Assembly (NCBI RefSeq): GCF_001182045.1
Contig: NZ_CVTY01000005.1
Coordinates: 434,001-498,000 of the forward strand
Reading direction: 5' to 3'
Length of the DNA: 64,000 bases
DNA from: Dakarella massiliensis
Lineage (GTDB): Bacteria; Pseudomonadota; Gammaproteobacteria; Burkholderiales; Burkholderiaceae_F
The stretch's first letter is position 1, and each line of letters begins with the position of its first letter. The notes beneath the pieces are model-generated. The model ran no database searches, was not told where the DNA came from, and saw only the letters and a list, made by a program, of their open reading frames with translations. Shown one piece after another: positions 11,172 through 19,480 of the stretch. Made by a program: the position numbers and the translations under genes.

Positions 11172-12350
11172 ATGGAATTTGAACTTTGGTATCTGATCGC
11201 GGTCCCGCTGCTGTTTGCGGCCGGATGGTATCTGCGAGGCTATGACGCGAGACAGCGGAATGAGGAAAACAAGGATCTTCCGGACAATTATTTCCGGGGC
11301 CTGTCTCTCCTCCTCTCCAATGAACCCGATAAGGCAATTGACGCCTTTATTGAAGTGGTGAAGATCGATCCTGAAACGATCGAGTTGCATCACGCGCTTG
11401 GCAACCTCTTCTGCAAGAGAGGTGAATTTGACCGGGCAATCCGAATTCATACGCATCTCATCAACCGCGCGGATCTTCCGGATCAGGATCGGCTGAGGGC
11501 GCTCTCAGAGCTCGCGAATGACTACCTGAAGGCTGGCATCTATGACAAGGCGATTGATTGCCTTGAGCGGCTTTCAAAGAATGACGAGTATCGGCTGGAC
11601 GCCCTGCGCTCGCTTCTCAGAATCCGCTGCACCGAGCATGACTGGGAGGCCGCCATTGAGTCAGCAAGGCGCCTTGAGAAAGAAGCTTCTGAAGACCACA
11701 GCGCCGATATCGCTCACTTTCACTGCGAGCTTGCCGAGCTGGCTGTGAAGCAGAAGAATCCGGAAGCCGCGGAACGCGAGGTGTCGCTCGCGCTGCTAGA
11801 AAAACCGTATTCTCCGCGAGCTCTGATGCTGGCGGGGGACTTCGCCTTCCAGAAGAATCAGGTGAAGGAAGCCGTGGAAGACTGGGAGAAACTGCGCCAG
11901 CATTCCGAGGATCACTTTCCGCTGGTTTTCGGGCGCCTTGTGAAGGGGTACGACGCTCTGGGTGACGCAGCCGGCGCTCAGGCTGTGATTGATTACGCCC
12001 TGAACCGCTTCCCGACCTCTGAAGTCGTGGAGCAGGCAATGAAACGGGCGTTCAAGGATAAGGGTCAGCATGCTGCCGCTGAAATTGTGAGCAAGGGTCT
12101 TTCCGGTCATCCGACGCTCGGCACGCTTTCCGTCGCGATGGAATTCCGCAAAATGATCGCCCCGGATGATGAACAGCTGCAGGGACTCTCTGAAATGCTG
12201 AAGAAGGAATCTGACCGTCAGGGCCGCTATCAGTGCCGTCACTGCGGATTCCTCTCGCACAGCTACCTCTGGCAGTGCCCGGGCTGCGGCGGATGGGATA
12301 CCTATCCGACGCTTCGGGTGCAGGATCAGTCACTCAGGCGGGATAAGTAG
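11172..12350 (+). CDS. lapB: LPS assembly protein LapB (YciM)
   Basis: LapB is an inner-membrane-anchored TPR scaffold. In E. coli it adjusts lipopolysaccharide synthesis by guiding FtsH to LpxC. The 392-residue product begins with one membrane segment (about residues 5-20), followed by many TPR-like helices and ends in a rubredoxin-like zinc/iron knuckle (CRHCG then CPGCGGW, about residues 355-375). All three parts match the family. In related bacteria ihfB and lapA usually precede it; here neither is present, and lapB follows rpsA after 257 bp. ftsH, its known partner, lies 17 kb further on. Confidence 0.94.
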   Translation: MEFELWYLIAVPLLFAAGWYLRGYDARQRNEENKDLPDNYFRGLSLLLSNEPDKAIDAFIEVVKIDPETIELHHALGNLFCKRGEFDRAIRIHTHLINRADLPDQDRLRALSELANDYLKAGIYDKAIDCLERLSKNDEYRLDALRSLLRIRCTEHDWEAAIESARRLEKEASEDHSADIAHFHCELAELAVKQKNPEAAEREVSLALLEKPYSPRALMLAGDFAFQKNQVKEAVEDWEKLRQHSEDHFPLVFGRLVKGYDALGDAAGAQAVIDYALNRFPTSEVVEQAMKRAFKDKGQHAAAEIVSKGLSGHPTLGTLSVAMEFRKMIAPDDEQLQGLSEMLKKESDRQGRYQCRHCGFLSHSYLWQCPGCGGWDTYPTLRVQDQSLRRDK

Positions 12351-12476
12351 AGTCGTACTATTTCTTACACTTTATTTACCCGGGATACGATCAGTCCCGA
12401 CAGTTCCCATAAAATTAATTCATCCAGACCTGACAGTCTGAGCCCATTCTTAGGTCTTAAAGTAAAAAGGTAAGTA

Positions 12477-13370
12477 ATGCTAAAGCGTATCGGTCTTCTG
12501 ATTTTGACCAACATTGCAATCGTGGTCATGCTCAACGTGATCCTGAGCATTGTTAGCGTCGTTTTTGGAATCAACTGGGGCGGTATGGCGGGCAAGTCCA
12601 TCAACCTGACATCCCTCAGCATCTACGCTCTGATTATTGGCTTTACGGGATCCATCTTCTCGCTGCTCACGTCGAAGATGATCGCAAAGTCGACGATGGG
12701 TCTGCAGATGATTGATATCGACAATCCGTCGACCAATCTCGAAGCCTGGCTCGTCAGCACGGTCCGCGAACTCGCTAACCGCGCGAAGCTCCCGATGCCT
12801 GAAGTGGCCATCTATGAGGGTGATCCGAACGCGTTTGCCACGGGTCCGTCCCGCAGCAGCTCGCTCGTTGCTGTTTCCACCGGTCTTCTTCAGCTGATGA
12901 ACAAGAAGGAAGTGGAAGCGGTTCTGGGGCACGAAATGACCCACGTTGCCAATGGCGACATGGTCACGATGACCCTGGTGCAGGGCGTGATGAATACCTT
13001 CGTCGTGTTCCTCTCCCGTGTGATCGGGTGGGCCGTTGACCGCCAGGTGATGCGTAACGACAGCGACGCTCCGGGTGCGGCCTATTATGTGACGAGCCTG
13101 ATTCTCGATATCGTGCTTGGGTTCCTTGCCGGTATGGTGGTGGCAGCCTTCTCGCGCTGGCGTGAGTACCACGCTGACGCAGGTTCCGCGATGCTCACCG
13201 GTTCTCCCGAGAACATGATCGCCGCGCTCCAGAGGCTGGGTTCCATCACTCCGGAAGAGCTTCCCGGCCCGGTGAAGGGCTTCGGTGTAAGCGGTGGTAT
13301 TGGCTCGCTCTTCGCCACGCATCCTTCCATCGAAGACCGCATCGCGGCGCTCCGGGCTCTGCAGAAGTAA
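12477..13370 (+). CDS. htpX: membrane-bound zinc metalloprotease HtpX
   Basis: HtpX is an M48 protease of the inner membrane that degrades misfolded membrane proteins alongside FtsH. The 297-residue product has two N-terminal membrane segments, the zinc motif HEMTH at about residues 152-156, a further hydrophobic pair, and the third zinc ligand in EYHAD near residue 224. It is monocistronic: a 126-bp gap lies upstream and a strong bidirectional terminator follows. In enterobacteria the gene is under the Cpx and heat-shock systems; I could not find a convincing heat-shock promoter here. Confidence 0.96.
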   Translation: MLKRIGLLILTNIAIVVMLNVILSIVSVVFGINWGGMAGKSINLTSLSIYALIIGFTGSIFSLLTSKMIAKSTMGLQMIDIDNPSTNLEAWLVSTVRELANRAKLPMPEVAIYEGDPNAFATGPSRSSSLVAVSTGLLQLMNKKEVEAVLGHEMTHVANGDMVTMTLVQGVMNTFVVFLSRVIGWAVDRQVMRNDSDAPGAAYYVTSLILDIVLGFLAGMVVAAFSRWREYHADAGSAMLTGSPENMIAALQRLGSITPEELPGPVKGFGVSGGIGSLFATHPSIEDRIAALRALQK

Positions 13371-13433
13371 TCAGCTCCGAAGTGCGGTTGAAATGAGGAG
13401 GCGCCTCCCAGAAAGACGCTTCCCTGAAGGAAT

Positions 13434-13466
13434 AAAAAACCTCGTCCTGACAGGACGAGGTTTTTT
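13434..13466. terminator. bidirectional terminator between htpX and the MATE gene
   Basis: CCTCGTCC (13440-13447) and GGACGAGG (13453-13460) pair around TGACA, with six A before and six T after, so it can stop transcription from both convergent genes. Confidence 0.95.
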
Positions 13467-13490
13467 GCTGGCCGGAAGTTTTTTCCGGGA

Positions 13491-14882
13491 TCAGGCCTTC
13501 TGAGCCGCGAGCTTCACAGACCGTGCGTGATAGAGAGCGAAGGAAACCAGCGTGATGCCTGAAAGGATCAGGCCGCAGGCGCAGGCAATCCAGAACCCGA
13601 GCGGACCGAGCGGAGCGCCGAGGAAGGATTCCCGGAAAGCAAGGTTATAGCCTCCGAAAAGACCCACGCCCCAGAGCGCGATGCCGGAAACGATCATCGG
13701 CACCCAGGCGATCTTGTAGCCCCGGAGAATGAAGCTGCTCACGGACTGCGCCGCGTCAAACGTGTGATAAATCACGCCGCAGAGAATCAGCGTACCGGCG
13801 ATCTTCATCACAGCCATATCGGTCGTATAGATACTGATGATGAAGTGGCTGAAGATGAAGAGCAGGCAGCAGGCCGTGGCCGCGATGGCAACGGTCACCG
13901 TAAGAGACCGGCGCGTGATCCGTTCAGCCGCATCCGGAAAACCGGCGCCGAGACACTGAGAAACGAGAACGCTCGCCGCGATACCGATGGAGAGCGGCAC
14001 CATGTAGAGGGTCGACGTGATGTTGCTCACGATCTGATGAGCGGATACCGCGACAGCACCCATGCGGGAAATAAAGATCGCCATCAGAGTGAAGGAGCTC
14101 ACCTCAAAGAACACAGAGAGCCCGATCGGGAGACCGATCCGAAGCTGTTCCTTCAGCGCGGCGAAGCTCGGTCCGAACCAGCGCTTCGCGTGCATCGGCT
14201 TATAGTGAGCGCCTTTGAAGAAGTATCCGGCATAGAAAATAAGACCGAACCAGGCGAGAACCGCATTGCCGACCCCGGCTCCAGCGCCTCCGAGCTCCGG
14301 CAGACCGAAGAGTCCATACATGAAGAGAGCGTTCACAGGAGCCTTCAGCGCAAGCATCAGAAGCGAAATCCACATCGTAATCCGCGGCTGATTGACGGCA
14401 GCGTTGACCGAGATGAAGACCCGATTGAGAAGCGCGGCGGGAACAGCTACCGCGGACGCGATCAGGTAAAGCGAAGCAAGCGACGCGATGCGCCCCGTAA
14501 CGCCGCCGAGATCCGTCCAGAAGGACGTCCAGCTGAGGATCCCGATACCAAAGATCGAGAGCAGCAGCACGAGGTAAAGCGACTGATTGATTTCAAAACC
14601 GATCTGTTCAAACTTCCGGGCACCGAAATGATGACCGCAGATCGGAGAGAGCCCCTGCACGATGCCGACGAGCAGCATGAAAATGCAGCCCGTTGAAGCG
14701 CTGGCAAGCGCTACCGCAGCAAGGTCCTCAGCGCCGAGACGGCCGGCCATGATGGTGTCGATCGTTGCGTTGCCCATGACGGCAAGGTTCGCCACGAATA
14801 TAGGACTGGCGAGCTTCGCAAGGCCTCCGACCGAAATGTCTGGGGGGGTGAGGCGGTGCGCCGCATTGATGTTTCCTGCCAT
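13491..14882 (-). CDS. MATE family multidrug/cation antiporter
   Basis: This 463-residue protein is a multidrug and toxin extrusion exporter of the NorM/DinF superfamily, using Na+ or H+ gradients to expel cationic compounds across the inner membrane. About twelve hydrophobic segments are visible, with the family's N-terminal pattern (ASPIFVANLAVMGNATIDTIMAG and later GIVQGLSPICGHHFGA) and its repeat in the second half (IGIAASVLVSQCLGAG). The ATG lies 1 nt after the stop of the upstream glycosyltransferase gene and has GAGAAG before it, so the two are co-transcribed. The substrate cannot be assigned. Confidence 0.93.
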   Translation of the reverse strand: MAGNINAAHRLTPPDISVGGLAKLASPIFVANLAVMGNATIDTIMAGRLGAEDLAAVALASASTGCIFMLLVGIVQGLSPICGHHFGARKFEQIGFEINQSLYLVLLLSIFGIGILSWTSFWTDLGGVTGRIASLASLYLIASAVAVPAALLNRVFISVNAAVNQPRITMWISLLMLALKAPVNALFMYGLFGLPELGGAGAGVGNAVLAWFGLIFYAGYFFKGAHYKPMHAKRWFGPSFAALKEQLRIGLPIGLSVFFEVSSFTLMAIFISRMGAVAVSAHQIVSNITSTLYMVPLSIGIAASVLVSQCLGAGFPDAAERITRRSLTVTVAIAATACCLLFIFSHFIISIYTTDMAVMKIAGTLILCGVIYHTFDAAQSVSSFILRGYKIAWVPMIVSGIALWGVGLFGGYNLAFRESFLGAPLGPLGFWIACACGLILSGITLVSFALYHARSVKLAAQKA

Positions 14883-14883
14883 A

Positions 14884-16653
14884 TTACTTCTCAGATTTCC
14901 TGTTGTTATTGCTGTTGAGTTCAGTGCCGCTGTTGATAGGGGAGGCGTCGCCCGGGCGGATCACATAGAACTCAGAGCCGCGGTGGTATGACGTCGGGAT
15001 GCCGATCTTGTCAGCCGGAATCGGTTCACCGGGTCCAATGCGGGAGACGGTGTAGCGGCAGTCCGTGCTGTCAGAGAAGCGGATGCCGGAATACGCGACA
15101 AGCCCTTTGAGGCTGAGCGGCAGTCCGTCGCTCCGGACGCAGTCGCCGGGGAGGTAACCAAAGATACGCAGTTTTCCGGCAACCTCGCGGGCGGCTGTGG
15201 TGTGGGATCGGTCTTCATCCAGCATCTGGCTGAAGAGCGCGGTGCCGACGGTCCAGATCAGCGTGATGCCGAGAGCGGCAAGCCAGGGGCCGCGCCAGAG
15301 AGCTTTCGGACGGCGGCGGAGACGCCAGATCACAATGGCGAACCAGATTGCGGTGATGAGAGCCGTGCAGACAAGGAGCGACGGCTCAACCCAGGGCACC
15401 GTATTCGGAGCAAGCCTGTGAAGGCTGGCGGCCATCTTCGGAGGGAATCCGGTTGTCCAGGCAATGAAGTAGCTCCAGAGACCGATTGTCGCAAGCGAGA
15501 AGATCGTGGCGGAGAACCAGTCGAGGATATTCTTCAGGGAATGTGTTTTGAGGCTTGCAATGCCGAAGGAGGCGAGAATCGCGGTCGGCACCACCATGGC
15601 GGTGAGCGTGTATTCCGGAGCGGTTCCGGAAATAAAGAGGAAGAGCAGCGGGAAGATGAGGGCGATGATGGTCAGGAGAATATGCGTACGGTGAATCACG
15701 CGGTGCCAGGCGTAGATCGCGTAAAGCGCGAAGGGCCAGATCGGGCAGAGATACCAGACGATATTGCGGGCCATCCAGAGCCAGGATCCGGCGCGCGGGA
15801 GCGCAAAGCCGGCAGCCTGAATCCGGGCGAATGACTGATACCACGCGTCAAACGACGCTCCGGAGAGGATCGCTCCGACAGGCCACACGAGGAACGTGGC
15901 GACGGCGGTGACGGCGATAATCAGGAGGCGGCGGGTTCTGAACGGGGCAAACGCGTGTACACAGCAGAGGATCGCGAGAATCGTGCAGGATTCCACAAGG
16001 AACCAGTACAGATTGGTACAGAGGGCCAGAGCGCCGAGAGAAAGGCCGGTCACGAAAGAACCGGCCTTAAGGTGCACGAGTGACCAGATGACGCCGAGAA
16101 GCGTCGCTCCGGTCAGCGCAAGCAGCACGATCGGGAGACCGATCTCATGAAGCCGCGATACGATGCCAAAGGTAGCGATGAAGAGGAGCGTCGCCGAGTC
16201 TGCGACTGTACGGCCGTAATCCCGGGGGCTCGCTTCCTGACCGAATACCATCGAGATCGGAAGGGCTTCTTCACGCCTGGCGAGATGCCATGTGGCGTAC
16301 CAGACGGAGCCTGTCGCAAGGGCAAACCAGAGCAGGCTCGGGACCCGCGCGAGGATCATTGGTTTGGCGAACAGCCCAAGGAATTTGATAAGTGCCGCGC
16401 CGAGCCAGGCAATACCGGGACCGGTCGCTGTGTAGGGAGTTCCCGCGATGGTGGGAAGGAACCAGGCGCTTGCGCTTCCTGTCGCCATATTCCACATAAG
16501 GCCGAAAATCTGTTCGTCCCGGCTGTTCCAGAACGGGTGCCCTGAAAAGCATGCCAGAGCGAAGGTAGCAAGAACTATCAGCAATGCCCAGCGGGGGAGC
16601 TTGGCCGCAGCGGCTGCAGAAACAATAAGAGGCGACTGTCGGTTGCTAATCAT
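14884..16653 (-). CDS. ArnT/PMT-like membrane glycosyltransferase (GT39 superfamily)
   Basis: The 589-residue protein has an N-terminal membrane segment, then the luminal catalytic signature FWNSRDEQ that places an acidic residue in the first periplasmic loop, as in ArnT and other polyprenyl-phosphate-sugar transferases. About ten to twelve further membrane segments follow, then a soluble C-terminal domain. Such enzymes transfer a sugar from a lipid carrier to lipid A or another acceptor on the outer face of the inner membrane. ATG 16653 is chosen over a TTG six codons upstream; neither has a good ribosome site. It is co-transcribed with the MATE gene. No arn operon is in view, so lipid A modification is only a possibility. 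Confidence 0.82.
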   Translation of the reverse strand: MISNRQSPLIVSAAAAAKLPRWALLIVLATFALACFSGHPFWNSRDEQIFGLMWNMATGSASAWFLPTIAGTPYTATGPGIAWLGAALIKFLGLFAKPMILARVPSLLWFALATGSVWYATWHLARREEALPISMVFGQEASPRDYGRTVADSATLLFIATFGIVSRLHEIGLPIVLLALTGATLLGVIWSLVHLKAGSFVTGLSLGALALCTNLYWFLVESCTILAILCCVHAFAPFRTRRLLIIAVTAVATFLVWPVGAILSGASFDAWYQSFARIQAAGFALPRAGSWLWMARNIVWYLCPIWPFALYAIYAWHRVIHRTHILLTIIALIFPLLFLFISGTAPEYTLTAMVVPTAILASFGIASLKTHSLKNILDWFSATIFSLATIGLWSYFIAWTTGFPPKMAASLHRLAPNTVPWVEPSLLVCTALITAIWFAIVIWRLRRRPKALWRGPWLAALGITLIWTVGTALFSQMLDEDRSHTTAAREVAGKLRIFGYLPGDCVRSDGLPLSLKGLVAYSGIRFSDSTDCRYTVSRIGPGEPIPADKIGIPTSYHRGSEFYVIRPGDASPINSGTELNSNNNRKSEK

Positions 16654-16675
16654 TTGGCATTTTCTAAACAAATTA

Positions 16676-16703
16676 AAAGGGGCAGTTGAAAACTGCCCCT
16701 TGG
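16676..16703 (-). terminator. terminator after rpmE2
   Basis: AAGGGGCAGTT (16677-16687) pairs with AACTGCCCCTT (16691-16701) around GAA. On the minus strand it is followed by TTTTAATTTG, and it ends the rpmE2 transcript before the glycosyltransferase gene. Confidence 0.88.
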
Positions 16704-16730
16704 AATACCAGGCTAACTGCGCGGCACCAA

Positions 16731-17021
16731 TTACTTGGCGGCGGCCTTCGCCTTGGCGGCGGCTTCGTTCACAGCCTTGGTCTTGGCGGCGAACTTCGCA
16801 CGGAACTTCTCGACACGGCCCGCTTCAACGATGCGCGTCTGAGCGCCGGTGTAGAAGGGGTGGCTGGCAGAAGAGGTATCGACCTTGAAAAGGGGATAGG
16901 TCTTGCCGTCGATATCAATGGTTTCCTTGGTCTGAACGGCCGAGGAAATGATAAAGGTCTGATTGACGGAAATGTCGAGGAACGCGACCTCGCGGTACTC
17001 CGGGTGAATGCCCTGCTTCAT
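16731..17021 (-). CDS. rpmE2: 50S ribosomal protein L31 type B
   Basis: L31 bridges the two ribosomal subunits. This 96-residue form begins MKQGIHPEYREVAFLDISV and lacks the CxxC zinc ligands of type A L31, which defines the zinc-independent type B (YkgM-like) form. The C-terminus has an Ala/Lys-rich tail beyond the usual length of about 85-90. AGGAA lies upstream of the ATG. It follows trxA and rho on the same strand, the order seen in Burkholderiales, and may be the organism's main L31 instead of a zinc-starvation substitute. Confidence 0.95.
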   Translation of the reverse strand: MKQGIHPEYREVAFLDISVNQTFIISSAVQTKETIDIDGKTYPLFKVDTSSASHPFYTGAQTRIVEAGRVEKFRAKFAAKTKAVNEAAAKAKAAAK

Positions 17022-17193
17022 TTTTTATGAATTCCTAGTTAAATGTCGGTCGCCCTGACTTGCCTTGCAAACCCGCCCGTGCGAAACGGGTCTTACGGCA
17101 GGCATGCAGTCCACGTGCCAGACCGGGAAAGTCTAACATTATGAACGCATTCCCCAGAAAAAGCAACCGTCAGAGCGGACCGCTGAGAATAGA

Positions 17194-18456
17194 TCAGTTG
17201 GCGCGCTTCATCATGTCGAAGAATTCGGCATTGTTCTTCGTCGCGCGGATCTTGTCGAGGAGGAACTCCATCGCCTCAACTTCGTCCATGCTGTAGAGAA
17301 CCTTGCGCAGAATCCACACGCGCTGCAGCACATCGGGCGGGAGCAGAAGCTCCTCGCGGCGGGTGCCGGACCGGTTGACGTTGATAGCCGGATAGACACG
17401 CTTCTCGGCGAGACGGCGTTCCAGGTGGATTTCCATGTTGCCGGTGCCCTTGAACTCTTCATAGATCACGTCATCCATGCGGGAGCCGGTGTCAACGAGG
17501 GTAGTCGCGAGAATCGTGAGAGAGCCGCCTTCTTCAATATTTCGGGCCGCGCCGAAGAAACGCTTCGGGCGCTGCAGGGCGTTCGCGTCAACGCCGCCCG
17601 TGAGCACCTTGCCGGAGGTCGGCACAACGGTGTTGTAGGCGCGGGCGAGTCGGGTGATGGAGTCGAGCAGAATCACCACATCCTTCTTCGATTCGGCGAG
17701 GCGCTTGGCCTTTTCAATCACCATCTCGGCCACCTGGACGTGGCGGGCAGCGGGTTCATCAAACGTGGAGGCGACCACTTCGCCCTTCACGGAGCGCTGC
17801 ATTTCCGTCACTTCTTCCGGACGTTCGTCAATCAGAAGAACGATCAGGATGCATTCGGGGTGGTTTGCCGTGATGGCATGCGCGATGTGCTGCATCAGCA
17901 CTGTCTTTCCGGACTTCGGCGGGGCGACGATCAGACCGCGCTGGCCCTTGCCGATCGGGGCAATGATGTCGATCAGACGGCCGGTCAGGTTCTCGTTGCC
18001 CTTCATGTCGCGCTCGAGCTTCAGGGGCTCGTTCGGGAAGAGCGGCGTCAGGTTCTCAAACAGCATCCGGTGCTTCAGGTTTTCCGGCGACTGGCCGTTC
18101 ACCGTTTCCACCTTGACGAGCGCGAAATAGCGTTCGCTGTCCTTCGGAATGCGGACTTCACCTTCCATGGAGTCGCCGGTATGCAGATTGAAGCGGCGGA
18201 TCTGGGAGGGAGAGATATAGATGTCATCCGTGCTGGCGAGATAGGACGATTCGGGAGAACGAAGGAATCCGAATCCATCGGGGAGCACTTCAAGCGTGCC
18301 GTCGCCAAAAATTTGCTCACCGCTCTTTGCTTTTCTCTTCAGAATCGCAAACATGAGTTCCTGCTTGCGCATTCTCTGGGCGTTTTCGATGCCCAGTTCC
18401 TGTGCTTTTTCAAAAAGCTCAGTGATACGCAGTGATTTCAGTTCAGAAAGATGCAT
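17194..18456 (-). CDS. rho: transcription termination factor Rho
   Basis: Rho is a hexameric RNA-dependent ATPase that ends untranslated transcripts. The 420-residue product starts [20 protein letters not shown], has the cold-shock-like RNA-binding domain with DGFGFLRS, the [14 protein letters not shown] linker, and the P-loop APPKSGKT with [12 protein letters not shown] downstream. An in-frame start 16 codons further upstream is rejected because the family begins at MHLSELK. It lies 105 nt downstream of trxA on the same strand, a conserved pair. Confidence 0.98.
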   Translation of the reverse strand: MHLSELKSLRITELFEKAQELGIENAQRMRKQELMFAILKRKAKSGEQIFGDGTLEVLPDGFGFLRSPESSYLASTDDIYISPSQIRRFNLHTGDSMEGEVRIPKDSERYFALVKVETVNGQSPENLKHRMLFENLTPLFPNEPLKLERDMKGNENLTGRLIDIIAPIGKGQRGLIVAPPKSGKTVLMQHIAHAITANHPECILIVLLIDERPEEVTEMQRSVKGEVVASTFDEPAARHVQVAEMVIEKAKRLAESKKDVVILLDSITRLARAYNTVVPTSGKVLTGGVDANALQRPKRFFGAARNIEEGGSLTILATTLVDTGSRMDDVIYEEFKGTGNMEIHLERRLAEKRVYPAINVNRSGTRREELLLPPDVLQRVWILRKVLYSMDEVEAMEFLLDKIRATKNNAEFFDMMKRAN

Positions 18457-18561
18457 AGGAGTAAAGGGAAATGGCGGACAGACGAGAAGGGCCCGAACGG
18501 GCACCGGTCGTGCGGAAAGCAGTTCCGGTTCGCCGCGCTTTCCCTGAAACGAAGTTAGAAG

Positions 18562-18888
18562 TTAAAGAAGGGACTGGATCCAGTCGGTCAGCTCATTCTT
18601 ATTCATCGCGCCGACCTGAGTCGCGGCGGGTTTTCCGTCCTTATAGACCACAACGGTTGGGATCGAGCGGATCCCTAGGCCGGCGGCCACGGACGTGGAT
18701 TCATCACAGTTGTACTTGCAGACCTTCAGCTTGCCGCTGAATTCCTCTGCGGCGGCTTCGATGAGCGGAGAAAGCAGACGGCAGGGACCGCACCAGGGAG
18801 CCCAGAAATCAACGAGAACGGGAAGCGTGGAGGAAGCCTGCACGACTTCGGCGTCGAAGTTTTGATCAGTAACGTTGGTAAAAGCCAT
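18562..18888 (-). CDS. trxA: thioredoxin
   Basis: This 108-residue cytoplasmic disulfide reductase has the active site WCGPC in the block FWAPWCGPCRLLSPLIE and the cis-proline motif SIPTVVVYKDG. Start MAFTNVTDQNF at 18888 matches thioredoxin length; an in-frame ATG/GTG four codons upstream is less likely. The upstream region carries a pair of 10-bp direct repeats. trxA-rho is a conserved betaproteobacterial pair. Confidence 0.96.
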   Translation of the reverse strand: MAFTNVTDQNFDAEVVQASSTLPVLVDFWAPWCGPCRLLSPLIEAAAEEFSGKLKVCKYNCDESTSVAAGLGIRSIPTVVVYKDGKPAATQVGAMNKNELTDWIQSLL

Positions 18889-18929
18889 AGTCGCACCCAT
18901 AGGAAAATAAACCGAGCGTGCTCAGTTTC

Positions 18930-18969
18930 CTGGAGGATCTGTGAATTTGGAATGTGCTGCTGGAGGATC
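18930..18969. repeat. 10-bp direct repeat upstream of trxA, 30-bp period
   Basis: CTGGAGGATC occurs at 18930-18939 and again at 18960-18969, an exact copy spaced by about three helical turns, 42-81 bp upstream of the trxA start. The second copy abuts a 7-bp hairpin (ATCGGCC/GGCCGAT, 18967-18987). It could be a regulator site, but no known regulator motif was recognised. Confidence 0.4.
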
Positions 18970-19092
18970 GGCCTGGAAACGGCCGATAGTTGGAAATCAA
19001 AAATGCTTATTCCGATTTTCTGGCTCATCGTATCACTTTGGAGAAAAAAAAGGAAAGCTCAGAGCCGGTCTGGATTCTCCGGGGAATTCGTG

Positions 19093-19098
19093 TACAAT
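19093..19098 (+). promoter_or_regulatory. -10 element of the SRP RNA gene
   Basis: TACAAT ends 3 nt before the base of the SRP RNA helix, at a suitable distance for a start near 19102-19105. The -35 region is weak (TGGATT at 19071). Confidence 0.6.
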
Positions 19099-19101
19099 GC
19101 G

Positions 19102-19191
19102 TCCTCGGCGGGTCCCCTCGCATGAGGAAGCCATGAATCTGGTCAGGTCGGGAACGAAGCAGCCATAGTGGATTTTCTTCAGTGCCGAGGA
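19102..19191 (+). ncRNA. ffs: signal recognition particle 4.5S RNA
   Basis: The RNA partner of Ffh that targets membrane and secreted proteins. The ends pair (TCCTCGGC at 19102-19109 with GCCGAGGA at 19184-19191). The apex holds the conserved domain IV sequence GGTCAGGTCGGGAACGAAGC at 19141-19160, with the loop nucleotides that bind Ffh. Length of about 90 nt fits the bacterial small SRP type. Its position just before dnaX is seen in other proteobacteria. Exact ends are inferred from pairing. Confidence 0.93.
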
Positions 19192-19480
19192 TAAGGCTCG
19201 CCACTTTTGTATCTGTACTATCCGTTTCGGGCAGAACATTCGCTTCCGCCGCCGGATATCCGTTTCAGAACTGTTCCCCAGACTGTCTCCCCAAGCGATC
19301 GCCCCTGCGGTCAAATTCTGCTAGAGTCAACGATCATTCAGCTAAGGTTCGGCTGAGACGCCGGAAGACTGTCCGGAGATCCGACTGAAAATCCCGGGGC
19401 AGAAAAGTCTGCGCTCCCGGCCGCACTCCTGCGAACATCCGGCTGCCGGATCCGCGTCTCTTCCCAATAGGAAATGACTA

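Noticed and set aside
12351-12476. Heat-shock (sigma-32) promoter for htpX
   Set aside because: CCCATAAA resembles a -10, but no CTTGAAA-like -35 sits at the right distance.
13764-14696. Plus-strand frame of about 310 codons opposite the MATE exporter gene
   Set aside because: Highly charged Arg/Asp/His-rich composition typical of the complement of a membrane protein gene.
17022-17193. Autoregulatory L31 leader between rho and rpmE2
   Set aside because: Short AACCCG/CGGGTT pairing exists, but nothing matches a described L31 leader and the helix is weak.
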